NCBI GenBank assembly: GCA_021776785.1
Contig: JAJFFF010000013.1
Span: 1 to 64,000, forward strand
DNA: 64,000 nucleotides
Direction of reading: 5' to 3'
Origin: Planctomycetota bacterium
GTDB taxonomy: Bacteria; Planctomycetota; PLA2
Part shown: piece by piece, positions 26,428 through 35,026 of the stretch
Layout of the letters: each line of letters begins with the position of its first letter
Position numbering within the stretch: position 1 is the first letter of the stretch
The notes under the pieces: generated by a model
Told to the model about the DNA's origin: nothing
The model's input: the letters and a program-made list of their open reading frames with translations, nothing else
Databases searched by the model: none
Translations under genes and position numbers: made by a program

Positions 26428-27553
26428 GATCGGCGGTGCGTCGGATGATGCTCTCGTCGGGAAACTCCTCGATCGAAACCAACGTTCCGGTGCCGTTGTT
26501 GGCGTCCGTGAACGTAAGCTCCACCAGCACCTCAACTTCGTTGAACGCGTCGCTGGTTTCGTTGAACGCGATGAAGTAGCGCGCGCCGCTCAAGAATCCG
26601 GTGTGGGTTTCGCCGTCGTTGGTCAACGTCCAAGTCGTGCCGACCTGTGTGAACGTGAACGGTACGGTCTCGTTCTCGTTCTCGTTGCCCGGAGGCGTCG
26701 ACGCGCTGTTGGAGACCGTAACGCTCCAGCTGCCGCCGATGTCGAAGGTGGCGGACTGTTGCCGCGTGAGCGTTAAGTCGGCGCCGGTCATGATGCCGTC
26801 CTCGGTCGCGCGCAGCGTTCCGGTGCCGTTGTCAGCATCGGTGAGCGTGAACACGATCGTATCGGCACCGCCCGTCACCGAGTACGTCGCGCCGTCCACC
26901 GTGCCCATGAGCAAGCTCTCGGGATCGTCGGCGTCATCTTGCACATCGATCGTCACGCTCGTGCCCGTCTGTGTGACCTCGACCCATGCGGTGCCGTTCT
27001 CGTCCTCGTTGCCGGTGGGGGTTGAGAACTGATTGGACGTGGACACGATCCAAAATCCCGACATGTTGAATGTTGCGGCGGCGGGGCCGATGAACGCCTG
27101 AAACGTGGAGAAGCGCGTTGTGCTGACGGTCACGAGTCCGCTTCCGGCATTGACGGCCGGTGCGTTGTGAAATGTGAGTCCGCCCGTCACGTCGTCGCGC
27201 TGGACGACCATGACGTCGGACGTCCCGGCCTGACCCGGCGAGTACGGAATCGTCACGTTGATCGCGGACTGAAACGCCGTGACGGCGGGCCCGAAGCGGA
27301 CGGCGGGACCGACGTTCGTGGTGCCCGCGCCCGCGTTGACGTTGGAACCCGCGGCGATCGTAAAGCTCGTGGTCGCCGCGACAGCGTTGGCGGGAACCTG
27401 AATGGCCGCGCCGCTCAGGTTCCCTTGCTGCACATCGACGGCGCCGCCGGTGCTGTCGATTTCCGCGCTTGCTATCGGCGCGGGCGTACCGCCACCGCTG
27501 CCGCTACAGGCGCCGACGATGACGAGGACGAAACAACTGGTTACATATTTCAT
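26405..27553 (-). CDS. Lipoprotein with ZU5-like domain and two duplicated beta domains
   Basis: A 382-residue lipoprotein: signal peptide with lipobox VGAC (Cys16), then a Ser/Gly linker. Residues about 30-155 resemble a ZU5-like domain (STGGAVDV, AIQVPANAV, NVTIPYSPG). Two homologous units of about 105 residues follow, each beginning with F(N/D)(M/I)(S/G)G.W.V..SN..STP.GNE.EN and ending with GTGTL plus a TR motif; they are an internal duplication. No enzymatic motif. Probably outer-membrane or surface-exposed; function unknown. Confidence 0.7.
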   Translation of the reverse strand: MKYVTSCFVLVIVGACSGSGGGTPAPIASAEIDSTGGAVDVQQGNLSGAAIQVPANAVAATTSFTIAAGSNVNAGAGTTNVGPAVRFGPAVTAFQSAINVTIPYSPGQAGTSDVMVVQRDDVTGGLTFHNAPAVNAGSGLVTVSTTRFSTFQAFIGPAAATFNMSGFWIVSTSNQFSTPTGNEDENGTAWVEVTQTGTSVTIDVQDDADDPESLLMGTVDGATYSVTGGADTIVFTLTDADNGTGTLRATEDGIMTGADLTLTRQQSATFDIGGSWSVTVSNSASTPPGNENENETVPFTFTQVGTTWTLTNDGETHTGFLSGARYFIAFNETSDAFNEVEVLVELTFTDANNGTGTLVSIEEFPDESIIRRTADLTVTRTP

Positions 27554-27671
27554 GGAGTGCTCCTTGGTTGGAGGCCCATGCGGCGTCTCGCCCCAAAAGC
27601 GGCAGAGATTTCTTCAGAATACTGCGTAGCGCGCGCCGATGCGGATCCGAACTCCGTTTAGTCTGGTGGCT

Positions 27672-28697
27672 ATGACCGTTCGCTGGCAGTACTTACTCCC
27701 GTTCGCAACGCTGGCGCTGGGGTTTCTCCTCGGGCGTCAGACGTTTGAGGATCGTGCTCGTCGGGCGCGCGCCTCTCGTGTCGTACGCGGCGAGCACTCC
27801 TCGCGCGCCGTACGTCGTGCGACAGGAACTCGACCCGAGCACGCGCGCCTGCCGGACGAGAGTTGGGTAGGGGGCCTTTCGGCCACGCGCGGCCGCGGGG
27901 TGACAACGGCCCGCGATGCGGCAAAGCTTCCCCGCGATCCCATTCTTGGGGAGCGGGATTGGGATGGGGAACGCTTTGTGCGTTGGTACCGCGCGCATCA
28001 AGCGACGTACAAGATGTCGCCGCGCGACGCCGACGAGCTTATGAGTTTCGGCGATGAGGTGATCGCCACACTCGGTCGAGTGCCGCGCCGGAAGATATTG
28101 GACGAGCTGCTGGAGAGCTACGCTGTGTTCTATCGAACGGTTGAGGAGGCGGAGAGCGCAGACCGCGACGGGCGGATCGATCCCGACGAGCGCGAGGCGC
28201 GAGAGATCGCCGCACGCAACACGTTCGCTGATCGCGTGTTCGGTTCCCTCGCTTACTCCGACTACATCTTCCTAACGCGTCATTGGATCGACGAGGAGGG
28301 CTTCACGCGGCGGGGGCCGCCTTCGGGCTCACGACCGCGTGGCGTGGCACCATATGCGAATCCTGTGCGCGGCGGCGACGCGTTCGTGGAGTGGTATCGA
28401 GCCTATCGGTACGAGCTTGGACTACCGGACCGCAACGGGGAGTTTCTGGAGTGTTTCTACGAAAATTTCGTGGACGCCCTTGGGCGCATTCCGAAGCCGA
28501 AACTTATGCGCACGCTGCAGGGGTACTACGCGACGTATCTCATCGATAGCGAAAGGCCCGACGGCCACGCGCCATCGGTCAAAAAGCTGTTTCGCGGACT
28601 ACGCTCGGTTCTCAGTGCGCTTGACTACGACCGCATGCAGTGGTCCGAAAGTTGGGCCGATACGCTGCGAGAAATCGGACTTCTAAAGGCGCACTAG
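27672..28697 (+). CDS. Hypothetical membrane-anchored protein with an internal duplication
   Basis: A 341-residue protein with one N-terminal hydrophobic helix (QYLLPFATLALGFLLG, about residues 5-22), then an Arg-rich linker. Two helical segments are related to each other: FVRWYRAHQATYKMSPRDAD...LGRVPRRKILDELLESYAVFYRT near residues 105-170 and FVEWYRAYRYELGLPDRNGE...LGRIPKPKLMRTLQGYYATYLI near 245-305. I do not recognise the family. An acidic D-x-D-G-x-I-D-P-D-E stretch between the repeats resembles an EF-hand loop but is weak. Confidence 0.7.
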   Translation: MTVRWQYLLPFATLALGFLLGRQTFEDRARRARASRVVRGEHSSRAVRRATGTRPEHARLPDESWVGGLSATRGRGVTTARDAAKLPRDPILGERDWDGERFVRWYRAHQATYKMSPRDADELMSFGDEVIATLGRVPRRKILDELLESYAVFYRTVEEAESADRDGRIDPDEREAREIAARNTFADRVFGSLAYSDYIFLTRHWIDEEGFTRRGPPSGSRPRGVAPYANPVRGGDAFVEWYRAYRYELGLPDRNGEFLECFYENFVDALGRIPKPKLMRTLQGYYATYLIDSERPDGHAPSVKKLFRGLRSVLSALDYDRMQWSESWADTLREIGLLKAH

Positions 28698-28711
28698 CCA
28701 GCGGCGCCGAG

Positions 28712-29107
28712 TCACTCCAATCGCAAAGAGCCGCCGTCGTACACGATGCGCTTGCCGGGCGGGAGGCCCTCGAACCGAAGCTGCGCGACGCGGCCTTCGT
28801 TTTTGACGCGGACGGTCCGCGTGTCGATGTCCACGTAGGCTTCGCCGATGCGCAGGTCACACTCGTCGAGCGTGATCGTGCCTTTGTAGCCCTTGAGGTT
28901 GCGAAACAAGAATTCACGCCCACGAAAGTCGACGACGGTGTCTTTCCCGACCGTTCGCACTTTCACCCAACTCTGATCGTCGCCACGACTCACGTTGATC
29001 TCGGTCGGCGTCGTCGTCGTGCGCCGAATCATCATCTTCCCACGACTGCCGCCGCAGGCGCCAAGGAGCAGGAAGGCAACCATCGCAGCCCACGTCGAAT
29101 TCCGCAT
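28712..29107 (-). CDS. Small hypothetical lipoprotein
   Basis: A 131-residue protein with a lipoprotein signal peptide (AAMVAFLLLGACGG, Cys18) and a compact beta-rich remainder (VKVRTVGKDTVVDFRGREF, YVDIDTRTVRVKNEG). No family recognised. It is convergent with the preceding gene and 14 bp from it. Probably a periplasmic or outer-membrane lipoprotein. Confidence 0.65.
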   Translation of the reverse strand: MRNSTWAAMVAFLLLGACGGSRGKMMIRRTTTTPTEINVSRGDDQSWVKVRTVGKDTVVDFRGREFLFRNLKGYKGTITLDECDLRIGEAYVDIDTRTVRVKNEGRVAQLRFEGLPPGKRIVYDGGSLRLE

Positions 29108-29269
29108 GATGCAATTCTAGGCTGCGGTGACGACGCGCCGAACTTTTGACCTACGCGCAACGCAACGGCGCTTCGCAAGCTACACGCGCCCGGATGTCTT
29201 AATCACCCGTGTTAACATTCGGGCTGCATGGACCTCTTCAAACGAGGGCCCATCTGAAAGGGAGCAGCT

Positions 29270-29554
29270 ATGTTGACGAAGGGGTCCATAACGCTTGGTG
29301 ACGACGATCACATTTTGTTCGCAAGAACGGCAACGTTCGTCGTGCTGAAACTTATTGTGGAAAAGGGAACGGCCATCATCGGTGGCCCGACCGACGTGCT
29401 GGAAGAGATCGAAGCGCCCAACTCCCTCATCGTGACGATGAGTCTCGCAGCCAAGCAAAACCTGCACTTGAGGATGAAAGATCCCAAGCACGGAGAGCCG
29501 AAAGAAGGGGAGGCTCGTTGGGAGCTCCTTCGCGCTGAGCCACCCCGCGCTTAG
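29270..29554 (+). CDS. Small hypothetical protein, beta-rich N-terminus
   Basis: A 94-residue protein with a good ribosome site (GGGAG, seven bases before the ATG). The first 75 residues alternate hydrophobic and polar residues as in a small beta-barrel (GSITLGDDDHILFARTATF), and the C-terminus is charged and Pro-rich. I considered CsrA but the match is poor. No signal peptide. It is preceded by a 160-bp gap and stands alone. Confidence 0.55.
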   Translation: MLTKGSITLGDDDHILFARTATFVVLKLIVEKGTAIIGGPTDVLEEIEAPNSLIVTMSLAAKQNLHLRMKDPKHGEPKEGEARWELLRAEPPRA

Positions 29555-29626
29555 AACAGCTTCGGCGCGGCCCGCCGCGCTGCCCCCCGCCGGGGGACGA
29601 CGGGCAACGCTGGCTTGCATTGTTTG

Positions 29627-31129
29627 CTACGAGAGCGCGCCGATATACGAAAGATTCTCGACAGGAGCGTTGTCACACGCCCCGTCGAGGATCGCTTCGA
29701 CGCCGTCGAGCGTGTCCGACAGCGCGACGACTTCGCCCTTCTTGCCCGTCAGCTCTTCCGCGACATCGAACGGGTTGGTCAGGAACGCTTCGAGGCGTCG
29801 CGCGCGTTCGACGGTGGCGCGCTCCTCGTTGCCGAGCGTGGCCATGCGGTCGTTCGCCGTTGCAAGACGTCGTTTGGCGGCGCCGATCGAGCGGCACGCT
29901 AGGTATTCAAGGAACACCGGATCGTGCGTGAGCGTGCGCGCGCGGGACAACAAATCACGCGCGCGCGAAACGAGCGACGCATGACGTTTCGTACGATCCG
30001 CGCGCGACTCGGAGTGGAACGGATCGACAGCGGGCCACAAGAAGCGCGCGCCGAGCAGCGGCGAGCAGTAGATACGCGTGTCGAAGAGATCGGTCGTCGC
30101 GGCGAACTCCGGATCGGTTACGCGCTCGCTCGTTAACCAAACTACGTCTCGGTGAAACGTGTCGCCCTGGTCGCGCAGGTCACGGATGAGCGCGGGCTCG
30201 GATCGGTCGGCCAGATAGAACAGTTGCGGTCCGGATCCGCCGAGGCGTTCCATCAACTCCATCGTCATGACGACTTTGCCGGTGCCGGACGTGCCGAACA
30301 GTGCGACCGAACCGCGCTCCGGCAGGGGGCAGAAAAAATCGACCGGCTTGATTCCGGTCTCGCGCAGTCCGCTGCATGGCTCCCCGATCGTCGACACGAC
30401 GGCGGCGAGTTGATCGTCGGGAGTTACCGCAGCCACATACGTACCGCCGTTGGCCGTCTTGTTCACAACGTCTTGGCCGACGCGCAGCGCGACGTCGCCG
30501 GTCGCGACACATCGCACCATGCCTTCGTCGCGGACTTGCACAACGCGCAGGCTCGGTGCGGCCCCGCCGGCGGCGATCGCATCAAACAGATCGGGCGTTG
30601 CCTCAGGCGCGAATCGCACATCGACGATCGGGCCGTTTTGGGCGATTACAGTTCCGGCTTCAGAAACATCAAAGTTCATGGGTTCTTCCTTCAAGAGCTG
30701 CCGCGCGCGATGCAGGCGGTTGTTTACGGTCGATGTCGGCACGTCGAGAAAATCAGCGACCGCCTTGTGCGAGCAGCCGCGTAGGTGATGAAGCACAACG
30801 ACCTCGCGGAGGGGGCGCGGAAGCTGGCGCACGCGGGCGAACAGGTCCTGTCGCTGCTCGTTCCGCGAAGCCGCCATCCACGGCTCCTCTTCGAGGGCCA
30901 TGTCGGGGAGCGATCCGACACCCATGTCGCGCTGGCGCAGCAACCGGTAGCAGCGATGCCGCACGATCGCGCGCATCCACGCCGCTCGCGCATCGGGGCG
31001 TTCCAAGCGATCCCACGAGCGATAGGCTTCGACGAACGCATCCTGCACCGCGTCCTCGGCGAGATGGTAGTCACCGAGGATGGCGAGGGCGGTCCCCCAT
31101 GCCAAGTCACGATACTGCTCAAGCTCCAT
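29627..31129 (-). CDS. ECF sigma factor fused to a degenerate F1-ATPase beta-subunit-like domain
   Basis: One 500-residue frame with two unrelated halves. Residues 1-150 are an ECF sigma factor: region 2 (LAEDAVQDAFVEAYRSWDRL, AWMRAIVRHRCYRLLRQRD) and region 4 (LPRPLREVVVLHHLRGCSHKA with STVNNRLHRARQLL). Residues 155-500 follow the ATP synthase beta subunit in order: N-terminal barrel (GTVIAQNGPIVDVRF), TGIKPVDFFCPL, P-loop LFGTSGTGKVVMTMEL at about 278-291, WPAVDPFHSESR at 365, and C-terminal ERATVERARRLEAFL, NPFDVAEELTGKKGEVVAL, LDGVEAILDGACDNAPVE. Between P-loop and AVDP only about 75 residues remain where true beta has nearly 200, so the GERTREG and Walker B region is lost, and the P-loop Thr is Val. 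ATP hydrolysis is doubtful. An internal ATG at 30677-30679 with GAAGGAAG before it could yield the second half alone. Confidence 0.88.
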   Translation of the reverse strand: MELEQYRDLAWGTALAILGDYHLAEDAVQDAFVEAYRSWDRLERPDARAAWMRAIVRHRCYRLLRQRDMGVGSLPDMALEEEPWMAASRNEQRQDLFARVRQLPRPLREVVVLHHLRGCSHKAVADFLDVPTSTVNNRLHRARQLLKEEPMNFDVSEAGTVIAQNGPIVDVRFAPEATPDLFDAIAAGGAAPSLRVVQVRDEGMVRCVATGDVALRVGQDVVNKTANGGTYVAAVTPDDQLAAVVSTIGEPCSGLRETGIKPVDFFCPLPERGSVALFGTSGTGKVVMTMELMERLGGSGPQLFYLADRSEPALIRDLRDQGDTFHRDVVWLTSERVTDPEFAATTDLFDTRIYCSPLLGARFLWPAVDPFHSESRADRTKRHASLVSRARDLLSRARTLTHDPVFLEYLACRSIGAAKRRLATANDRMATLGNEERATVERARRLEAFLTNPFDVAEELTGKKGEVVALSDTLDGVEAILDGACDNAPVENLSYIGALS

Positions 31130-31151
31130 GTCTGCCTCTTAGTGCCATCAT
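31119..31151 (-). CDS. Possible 10-codon leader peptide before the sigma/F1-beta-like gene
   Basis: On the minus strand a strong ribosome site AAAGGAGG (31159-31166) precedes ATG ATG by seven bases. The short frame reads MMALRGRHGA and ends in TGA at 31119-31121, overlapping the start of the sigma gene by 11 bases. The sigma gene has its own weaker GAGG site. The layout would suit translational coupling or a regulatory leader; it may also be chance. Confidence 0.35.
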   Translation of the reverse strand: MMALRGRHGA

Positions 31152-31266
31152 GGCGCGGCCTCCTTTACGAAATTCCATTTTTTTTCGGGTGCCTTGATCC
31201 GCGCCGGCGCGCCCTCCCCTATCGTGAAACTAGCCGGACAGGCAAAAGCAGGCAGGAGCAGACCGA

Positions 31267-31827
31267 ATGGATGGACAGCACTGGCTCGACAACGTGCGAA
31301 GCCGATACAAACGGTACCGTCGCAACGCGGAGGATGCGGCGGCTCAAGTGAGCGACCACGATCTGTTCTGTGTCGCGGGCGGCAACCCCAATAGCATCGC
31401 CGTGTTGCTCAAGCACGTCGGCGGGAATTTGCGCGCCCGGTGGCGCGATTTTTTGACGACCGACGGCGAGAAGCGAGACCGTGCGCGCGACGCAGAGTTT
31501 GTCGCGGAGGGGGAGACGCGCGAGACGATTCTCGAGCACTGGAACGCCGGCTGGGACGTCGCTCTCGCGGAGCTTAGACAACTTCGGCCCGAAGATCTCG
31601 CGCGGATCGTGACGATTCGCGGCGCGCCTTGGACGGTGGTTGAAGCGGTGCATCGCAATCTCGATCACGTCGTGTATCACACCGGACAGATCGTGAGTCT
31701 CGCCCGAGTGTTTGCGGGCGAAGCGTGGCGAACCCAAAGCATAGCGATTGGCGAGTCCGACGCGCACAACGCCAGGATGCGGGAGCGGCACGGCGATTGG
31801 TGGAACGAAAAACGTAACGACGCATGA
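31267..31827 (+). CDS. DUF1572/DinB-superfamily protein
   Basis: A 186-residue helical protein with the DinB-like metal-binding pattern: LLKHVGGNLRARWRDFLTTDGE near residues 45-66 and NLDHVVYHTGQIVSLAR near 133-150, which supply the expected histidines. DUF1572 members are probable metal-dependent enzymes of unknown substrate, related to DinB and thiol transferases. AGGAG lies nine bases before the ATG. Stands upstream of a GNAT gene with an 85-bp gap. Confidence 0.85.
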   Translation: MDGQHWLDNVRSRYKRYRRNAEDAAAQVSDHDLFCVAGGNPNSIAVLLKHVGGNLRARWRDFLTTDGEKRDRARDAEFVAEGETRETILEHWNAGWDVALAELRQLRPEDLARIVTIRGAPWTVVEAVHRNLDHVVYHTGQIVSLARVFAGEAWRTQSIAIGESDAHNARMRERHGDWWNEKRNDA

Positions 31828-31912
31828 GCGTGATGGGTGCGCCGCTGGATCTTGGGCCGCGTTTGCGCCCCTGCACATTCCGCAAGTCGCGCAAGATGGT
31901 ACGGTCGGCAAC

Positions 31913-32374
31913 ATGTTGCGCGATGTGACCGATTCAGACGTGCCGATCTTTTTTCAGCACCAACGAAACAAAGAGGCGCGCCACATCGCCGCGTTCACTT
32001 CCAAAAATCCAGAGGACAAAGAGGCCTATCACGCTCACTGGGAGCGGCTTCTTGCGAGCGAGACGGTTCGCGCCAAGACGATCGTAATCGATGAGGTTGT
32101 CGCCGGGCACGTCGCCAGTTTCGAACAGGGCGGCGGGCGTGAAATCACCTACTGGATCGACCGCGCGTGCTGGAGACGCGGCATTGCCACCCGCGCGCTG
32201 ACCGCGTTCCTCCATGAGGAAGAAGTCCGGCCTGTCTATGCCCGCGTGGCGAAAGACAACCCCGGGTCGATTCGTGTTCTTCAAAAGTGTGGATTTAAGG
32301 AACACGGGGAAGACAAGGGGTTCGCCAACGCGCGCGGAGCCGAGATCGAAGAGTTCATTTTTCGACTGGAGTAG
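31913..32374 (+). CDS. GNAT family N-acetyltransferase
   Basis: A 153-residue GNAT of the RimJ/RimL-like group: opening LRDVTDSDVPIFFQHQ, YWIDRACWRRGIATRALTAFL (acetyl-CoA motif A with R-x-x-G-x-A) and ARVAKDNPGSIRVLQKCGFKEHG (motif B). It would transfer an acetyl group to an amine on a small molecule or protein N-terminus; substrate unknown. ATG at 31913 is chosen because the domain begins there. Confidence 0.88.
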   Translation: MLRDVTDSDVPIFFQHQRNKEARHIAAFTSKNPEDKEAYHAHWERLLASETVRAKTIVIDEVVAGHVASFEQGGGREITYWIDRACWRRGIATRALTAFLHEEEVRPVYARVAKDNPGSIRVLQKCGFKEHGEDKGFANARGAEIEEFIFRLE

Positions 32375-32431
32375 GGGCGGGCGATTCGCTCTGGTCTGGC
32401 GAATGGCGGGGAAGATTGGCATCCTGAGAGC

Positions 32432-34399
32432 ATGATCGCACTTCAGACGCCTGCCTCCCGGCGCATGAGCCGCCTCGTTTTTCTTTTGCTGTTGTGCGGT
32501 GCGGTGAGCTGCGTAAGCGTTCGCTCCACGCCGCAAGGAGGCCGGTGGCGCCAGGCCGACTATCACCTCAGTTACGGGCGTCCGTTTCTCGACAGCGACG
32601 CGCTGAACGCTCCGGTCGGCGACGACGCGACACTCGAAGACGTCTCCGCGCGCATCTGGTTGGTTTCCGACAACCAGCGGCACGAGTTGCTCGGCAGCAA
32701 CATCTCCGGGATTCGCATGGCGATCGCGGACGAGAAGTTTGCCGAGAGTGCAATCCGTCCGCCGCAACTCGATCTGTTCGGGCAGGAGTTGTTGCGCGAG
32801 GCGTTGGACCGGACGGACGGCTTTGTTCTCCATCTCGGCGACGCGTGCGACATTTCGAACTCGGTTGAGTTCGCGTTGTTTGCGTGGGACATGCGCCGCG
32901 CTCGCTCCGGGTGGCTCATGACGCCGGGGAACCATGACGGGTATTTCATGGGCAACACCAGTCGAGTCGGGGACGAGTGGATCCAAAAGTGGAACAACAC
33001 CGCGGAGGCGTACGAAGAAGACGGGATTGATATCGCCAGCCGCGCGATGCAAAAAAACGACTACGTCGGCTACTACCTCGCCGCCATCATTTTGCAAAAC
33101 TCGGGTTGGAGCGAGTCGTTGGCTCAGCACCTCGGCGCAGATTGCACAGCGATCCACCAGCGTTGGCGCGAGCTCAAGCAACCATCGTTTGCCCAGTACT
33201 GGCGACATCTCGAATCCCTCCAGGCCGCGGTGTATCGCGCCGCTGCCGATGGCAAGACGCACCGCGTTAATCTCAGCAACGCACCCAATGCGAAGATCGG
33301 CCCGAACGCTGGCGTGACCCTTCGTCGCATCGCGTGGCACGTGGACCACGACAAGCCGTGGAAGTCGTACCTTGTGCAAGAGATCGACATCGGCGTCAAG
33401 GGACACGCCATGAGCGTGCTCGTGTTGGACACGGCGCAGTATGGCTACCGACCGTCGGCCGAGTACGGAGCGTTGACCGCGCCGTTTGCCGCGCTCGGTA
33501 TGACCGACGTGCAGATCGCGGGCACGCACGGCAACATCTTGCCCACACAGTTGGCGAGCATCGAATGGATGATGGAAGCGATGAAAGCGGAGCGGCGCCG
33601 ATGGATCTGCGCCGTTCACCATCCGTACGAGGACCTCGGCCGCCACTCGTGGTCGCGGTTTAACAAGATTCGCGATGCGGGCGGCGTACCCGTGACGCTT
33701 TCGGCGCACTCGCACGACGGCGAGTATCGGTGGCACCACGACGGCAAGCACGAGGGCGCTTGGTTGGAGCTCAACGTGGGCTCGATGCTGGATGCGCCGG
33801 TCGAGTATCGAAACTTTCAAATGCATCAGGTCGGGGAGCGGCTTGCGATGAGCAGCCGCCGGTTCGTCATGGAAGACGTGTTGCGCGAAGACGGACTCAT
33901 GGCCGACGACACGGCGGGCTATCGTCCCGGCCCCAGTGATCCGGATTACTACATGAACTACCGGCTCGGGTGGAACGCATCCGCGGAAGCGTCGGAGCTC
34001 GCGATCAAACGCGTCTTGCTCGCTGGGTATCTGCGGATGTTTCGTCTGTTTCCAACGGATGCGAACAACCCAGGAAACACAAACTGGCCGGTCCGACTCG
34101 ACGGCACCGAACTGGGTTCGCACCAAAAGGTTCTCGCCGAGATCGAGCGCATCGCGCGTCAGCCCAAAGAGAACACCGATGTCGAGGAACTCGTCCACGT
34201 CTTGTACGAGCTGCGCGACTACGACCGCACGCGCTCGATACCCGAGTCGGACAAAAAAGCGATGCGCGCCTATCGGCTGAGCCAGGCGATCTGGGCCGGG
34301 CGTGCGGAGCTGGAGGTCCGCGGCGTCGATCCGTACCAGGTTGACCCCGACATCTCGTTTGTGTTGTTTCCCGCGACGGCTCCGCGCATGTCACGCTAG
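32432..34399 (+). CDS. Metallophosphoesterase lipoprotein
   Basis: A 655-residue calcineurin-like phosphoesterase. After a signal peptide with lipobox AVSC (about residue 27), metal motifs appear in order: LHLGDACD near 133, MTPGNHDGYF near 163 (GNHD), CAVHHPYEDLG near 391 and LSAHSHDGEY near 424 (GHxH equivalent, here SHD). The D-x-H motif expected first is not plain: the sequence has WLVSDNQRHEL near 76. The insert between GNHD and HH is large (about 220 residues). Probably exported and membrane-anchored. An ATG 11 codons in is an alternative start. Confidence 0.8.
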   Translation: MIALQTPASRRMSRLVFLLLLCGAVSCVSVRSTPQGGRWRQADYHLSYGRPFLDSDALNAPVGDDATLEDVSARIWLVSDNQRHELLGSNISGIRMAIADEKFAESAIRPPQLDLFGQELLREALDRTDGFVLHLGDACDISNSVEFALFAWDMRRARSGWLMTPGNHDGYFMGNTSRVGDEWIQKWNNTAEAYEEDGIDIASRAMQKNDYVGYYLAAIILQNSGWSESLAQHLGADCTAIHQRWRELKQPSFAQYWRHLESLQAAVYRAAADGKTHRVNLSNAPNAKIGPNAGVTLRRIAWHVDHDKPWKSYLVQEIDIGVKGHAMSVLVLDTAQYGYRPSAEYGALTAPFAALGMTDVQIAGTHGNILPTQLASIEWMMEAMKAERRRWICAVHHPYEDLGRHSWSRFNKIRDAGGVPVTLSAHSHDGEYRWHHDGKHEGAWLELNVGSMLDAPVEYRNFQMHQVGERLAMSSRRFVMEDVLREDGLMADDTAGYRPGPSDPDYYMNYRLGWNASAEASELAIKRVLLAGYLRMFRLFPTDANNPGNTNWPVRLDGTELGSHQKVLAEIERIARQPKENTDVEELVHVLYELRDYDRTRSIPESDKKAMRAYRLSQAIWAGRAELEVRGVDPYQVDPDISFVLFPATAPRMSR

Positions 34400-34528
34400 G
34401 ACCGGCCGATTCTTTTGCGCGCGATGTCACCAACTTCGCGACGATGAAAACCAACACTCCGCGATTCGCTTCAGCGTTCGGATCGCGCTTCGTCATTTTG
34501 GAAAGACTCGTCAACGCTCCGCGCGCCG
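34400..34528. other. Convergent intergenic gap, nothing recognised
   Basis: 129 bp between two convergent genes. No hairpin with T-tract is visible; transcription presumably ends here by another route. Confidence 0.25.
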
Positions 34529-34933
34529 TTAAGCGCTCGTCGCGTCGGGAAGCGTGTAGTCGAACGCATACCCGTGGCCGGTCTTGTCCACGGTGATCGT
34601 CATGGTGCCGGCGATGCCCGTGAGGTTTTCGGTTCCTGAGTCGGGCACGACCACAACGTCGAGACTTGGTTTCCCGCGGTTCATGATTCCCGCGTGCTCA
34701 AGGACAAACGTTCCGGCGCGTCCGTCCGGCGTCGCGGTCACGCGTTCGAGCGCGACGTATCCAGCCGAAGCCTTGATTTCGGTTTGCGCCGCGAGCATGA
34801 GGCCGCGGCTGTGGCCTGCGAGGTCGCCCGCGAATTGCTTGTCGATCGACATGCGCGCAAACGCACCCCATTCGTCGTCGCCGGCGAGGGGCGCCATCGT
34901 CACTTCAAACGTTCCTGTTGCGCGTGCGGTCAT
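34529..34933 (-). CDS. DUF3224 family protein
   Basis: A 134-residue protein with the DUF3224 pattern: [28 protein letters not shown] near residue 30 and [14 protein letters not shown] near 103. The family has a small beta-barrel fold and no known catalytic role. Single gene, no signal peptide. Confidence 0.88.
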   Translation of the reverse strand: MTARATGTFEVTMAPLAGDDEWGAFARMSIDKQFAGDLAGHSRGLMLAAQTEIKASAGYVALERVTATPDGRAGTFVLEHAGIMNRGKPSLDVVVVPDSGTENLTGIAGTMTITVDKTGHGYAFDYTLPDATSA

Positions 34934-35026
34934 GTTGGTCTCCTCCTGGATCAGTCGCCGGCTATCGTTCCTGCGAGCCCGGCTTTCCGACGTCGCATCG
35001 TAGCCGATCAGAGCATCGCGCTTCGA

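Noticed and set aside
29270..29554. CsrA-like regulator
   Set aside because: The small beta-rich start recalls CsrA, but the conserved TRK-GE-I opening and later RNA-binding residues are absent.
29627..31129. Transcription terminator Rho as identity of the ATPase half
   Set aside because: The N-terminal barrel and the C-terminal NPFDVAEELTGKKGE and LDG.EAILDG segments match ATP synthase beta, not Rho, and there is no RNA-binding cold-shock domain.
31934..34198. A 754-codon open frame on the minus strand
   Set aside because: It is antisense to the metallophosphoesterase and GNAT genes, Arg-rich, with no family resemblance; long antisense frames are expected at this GC content.
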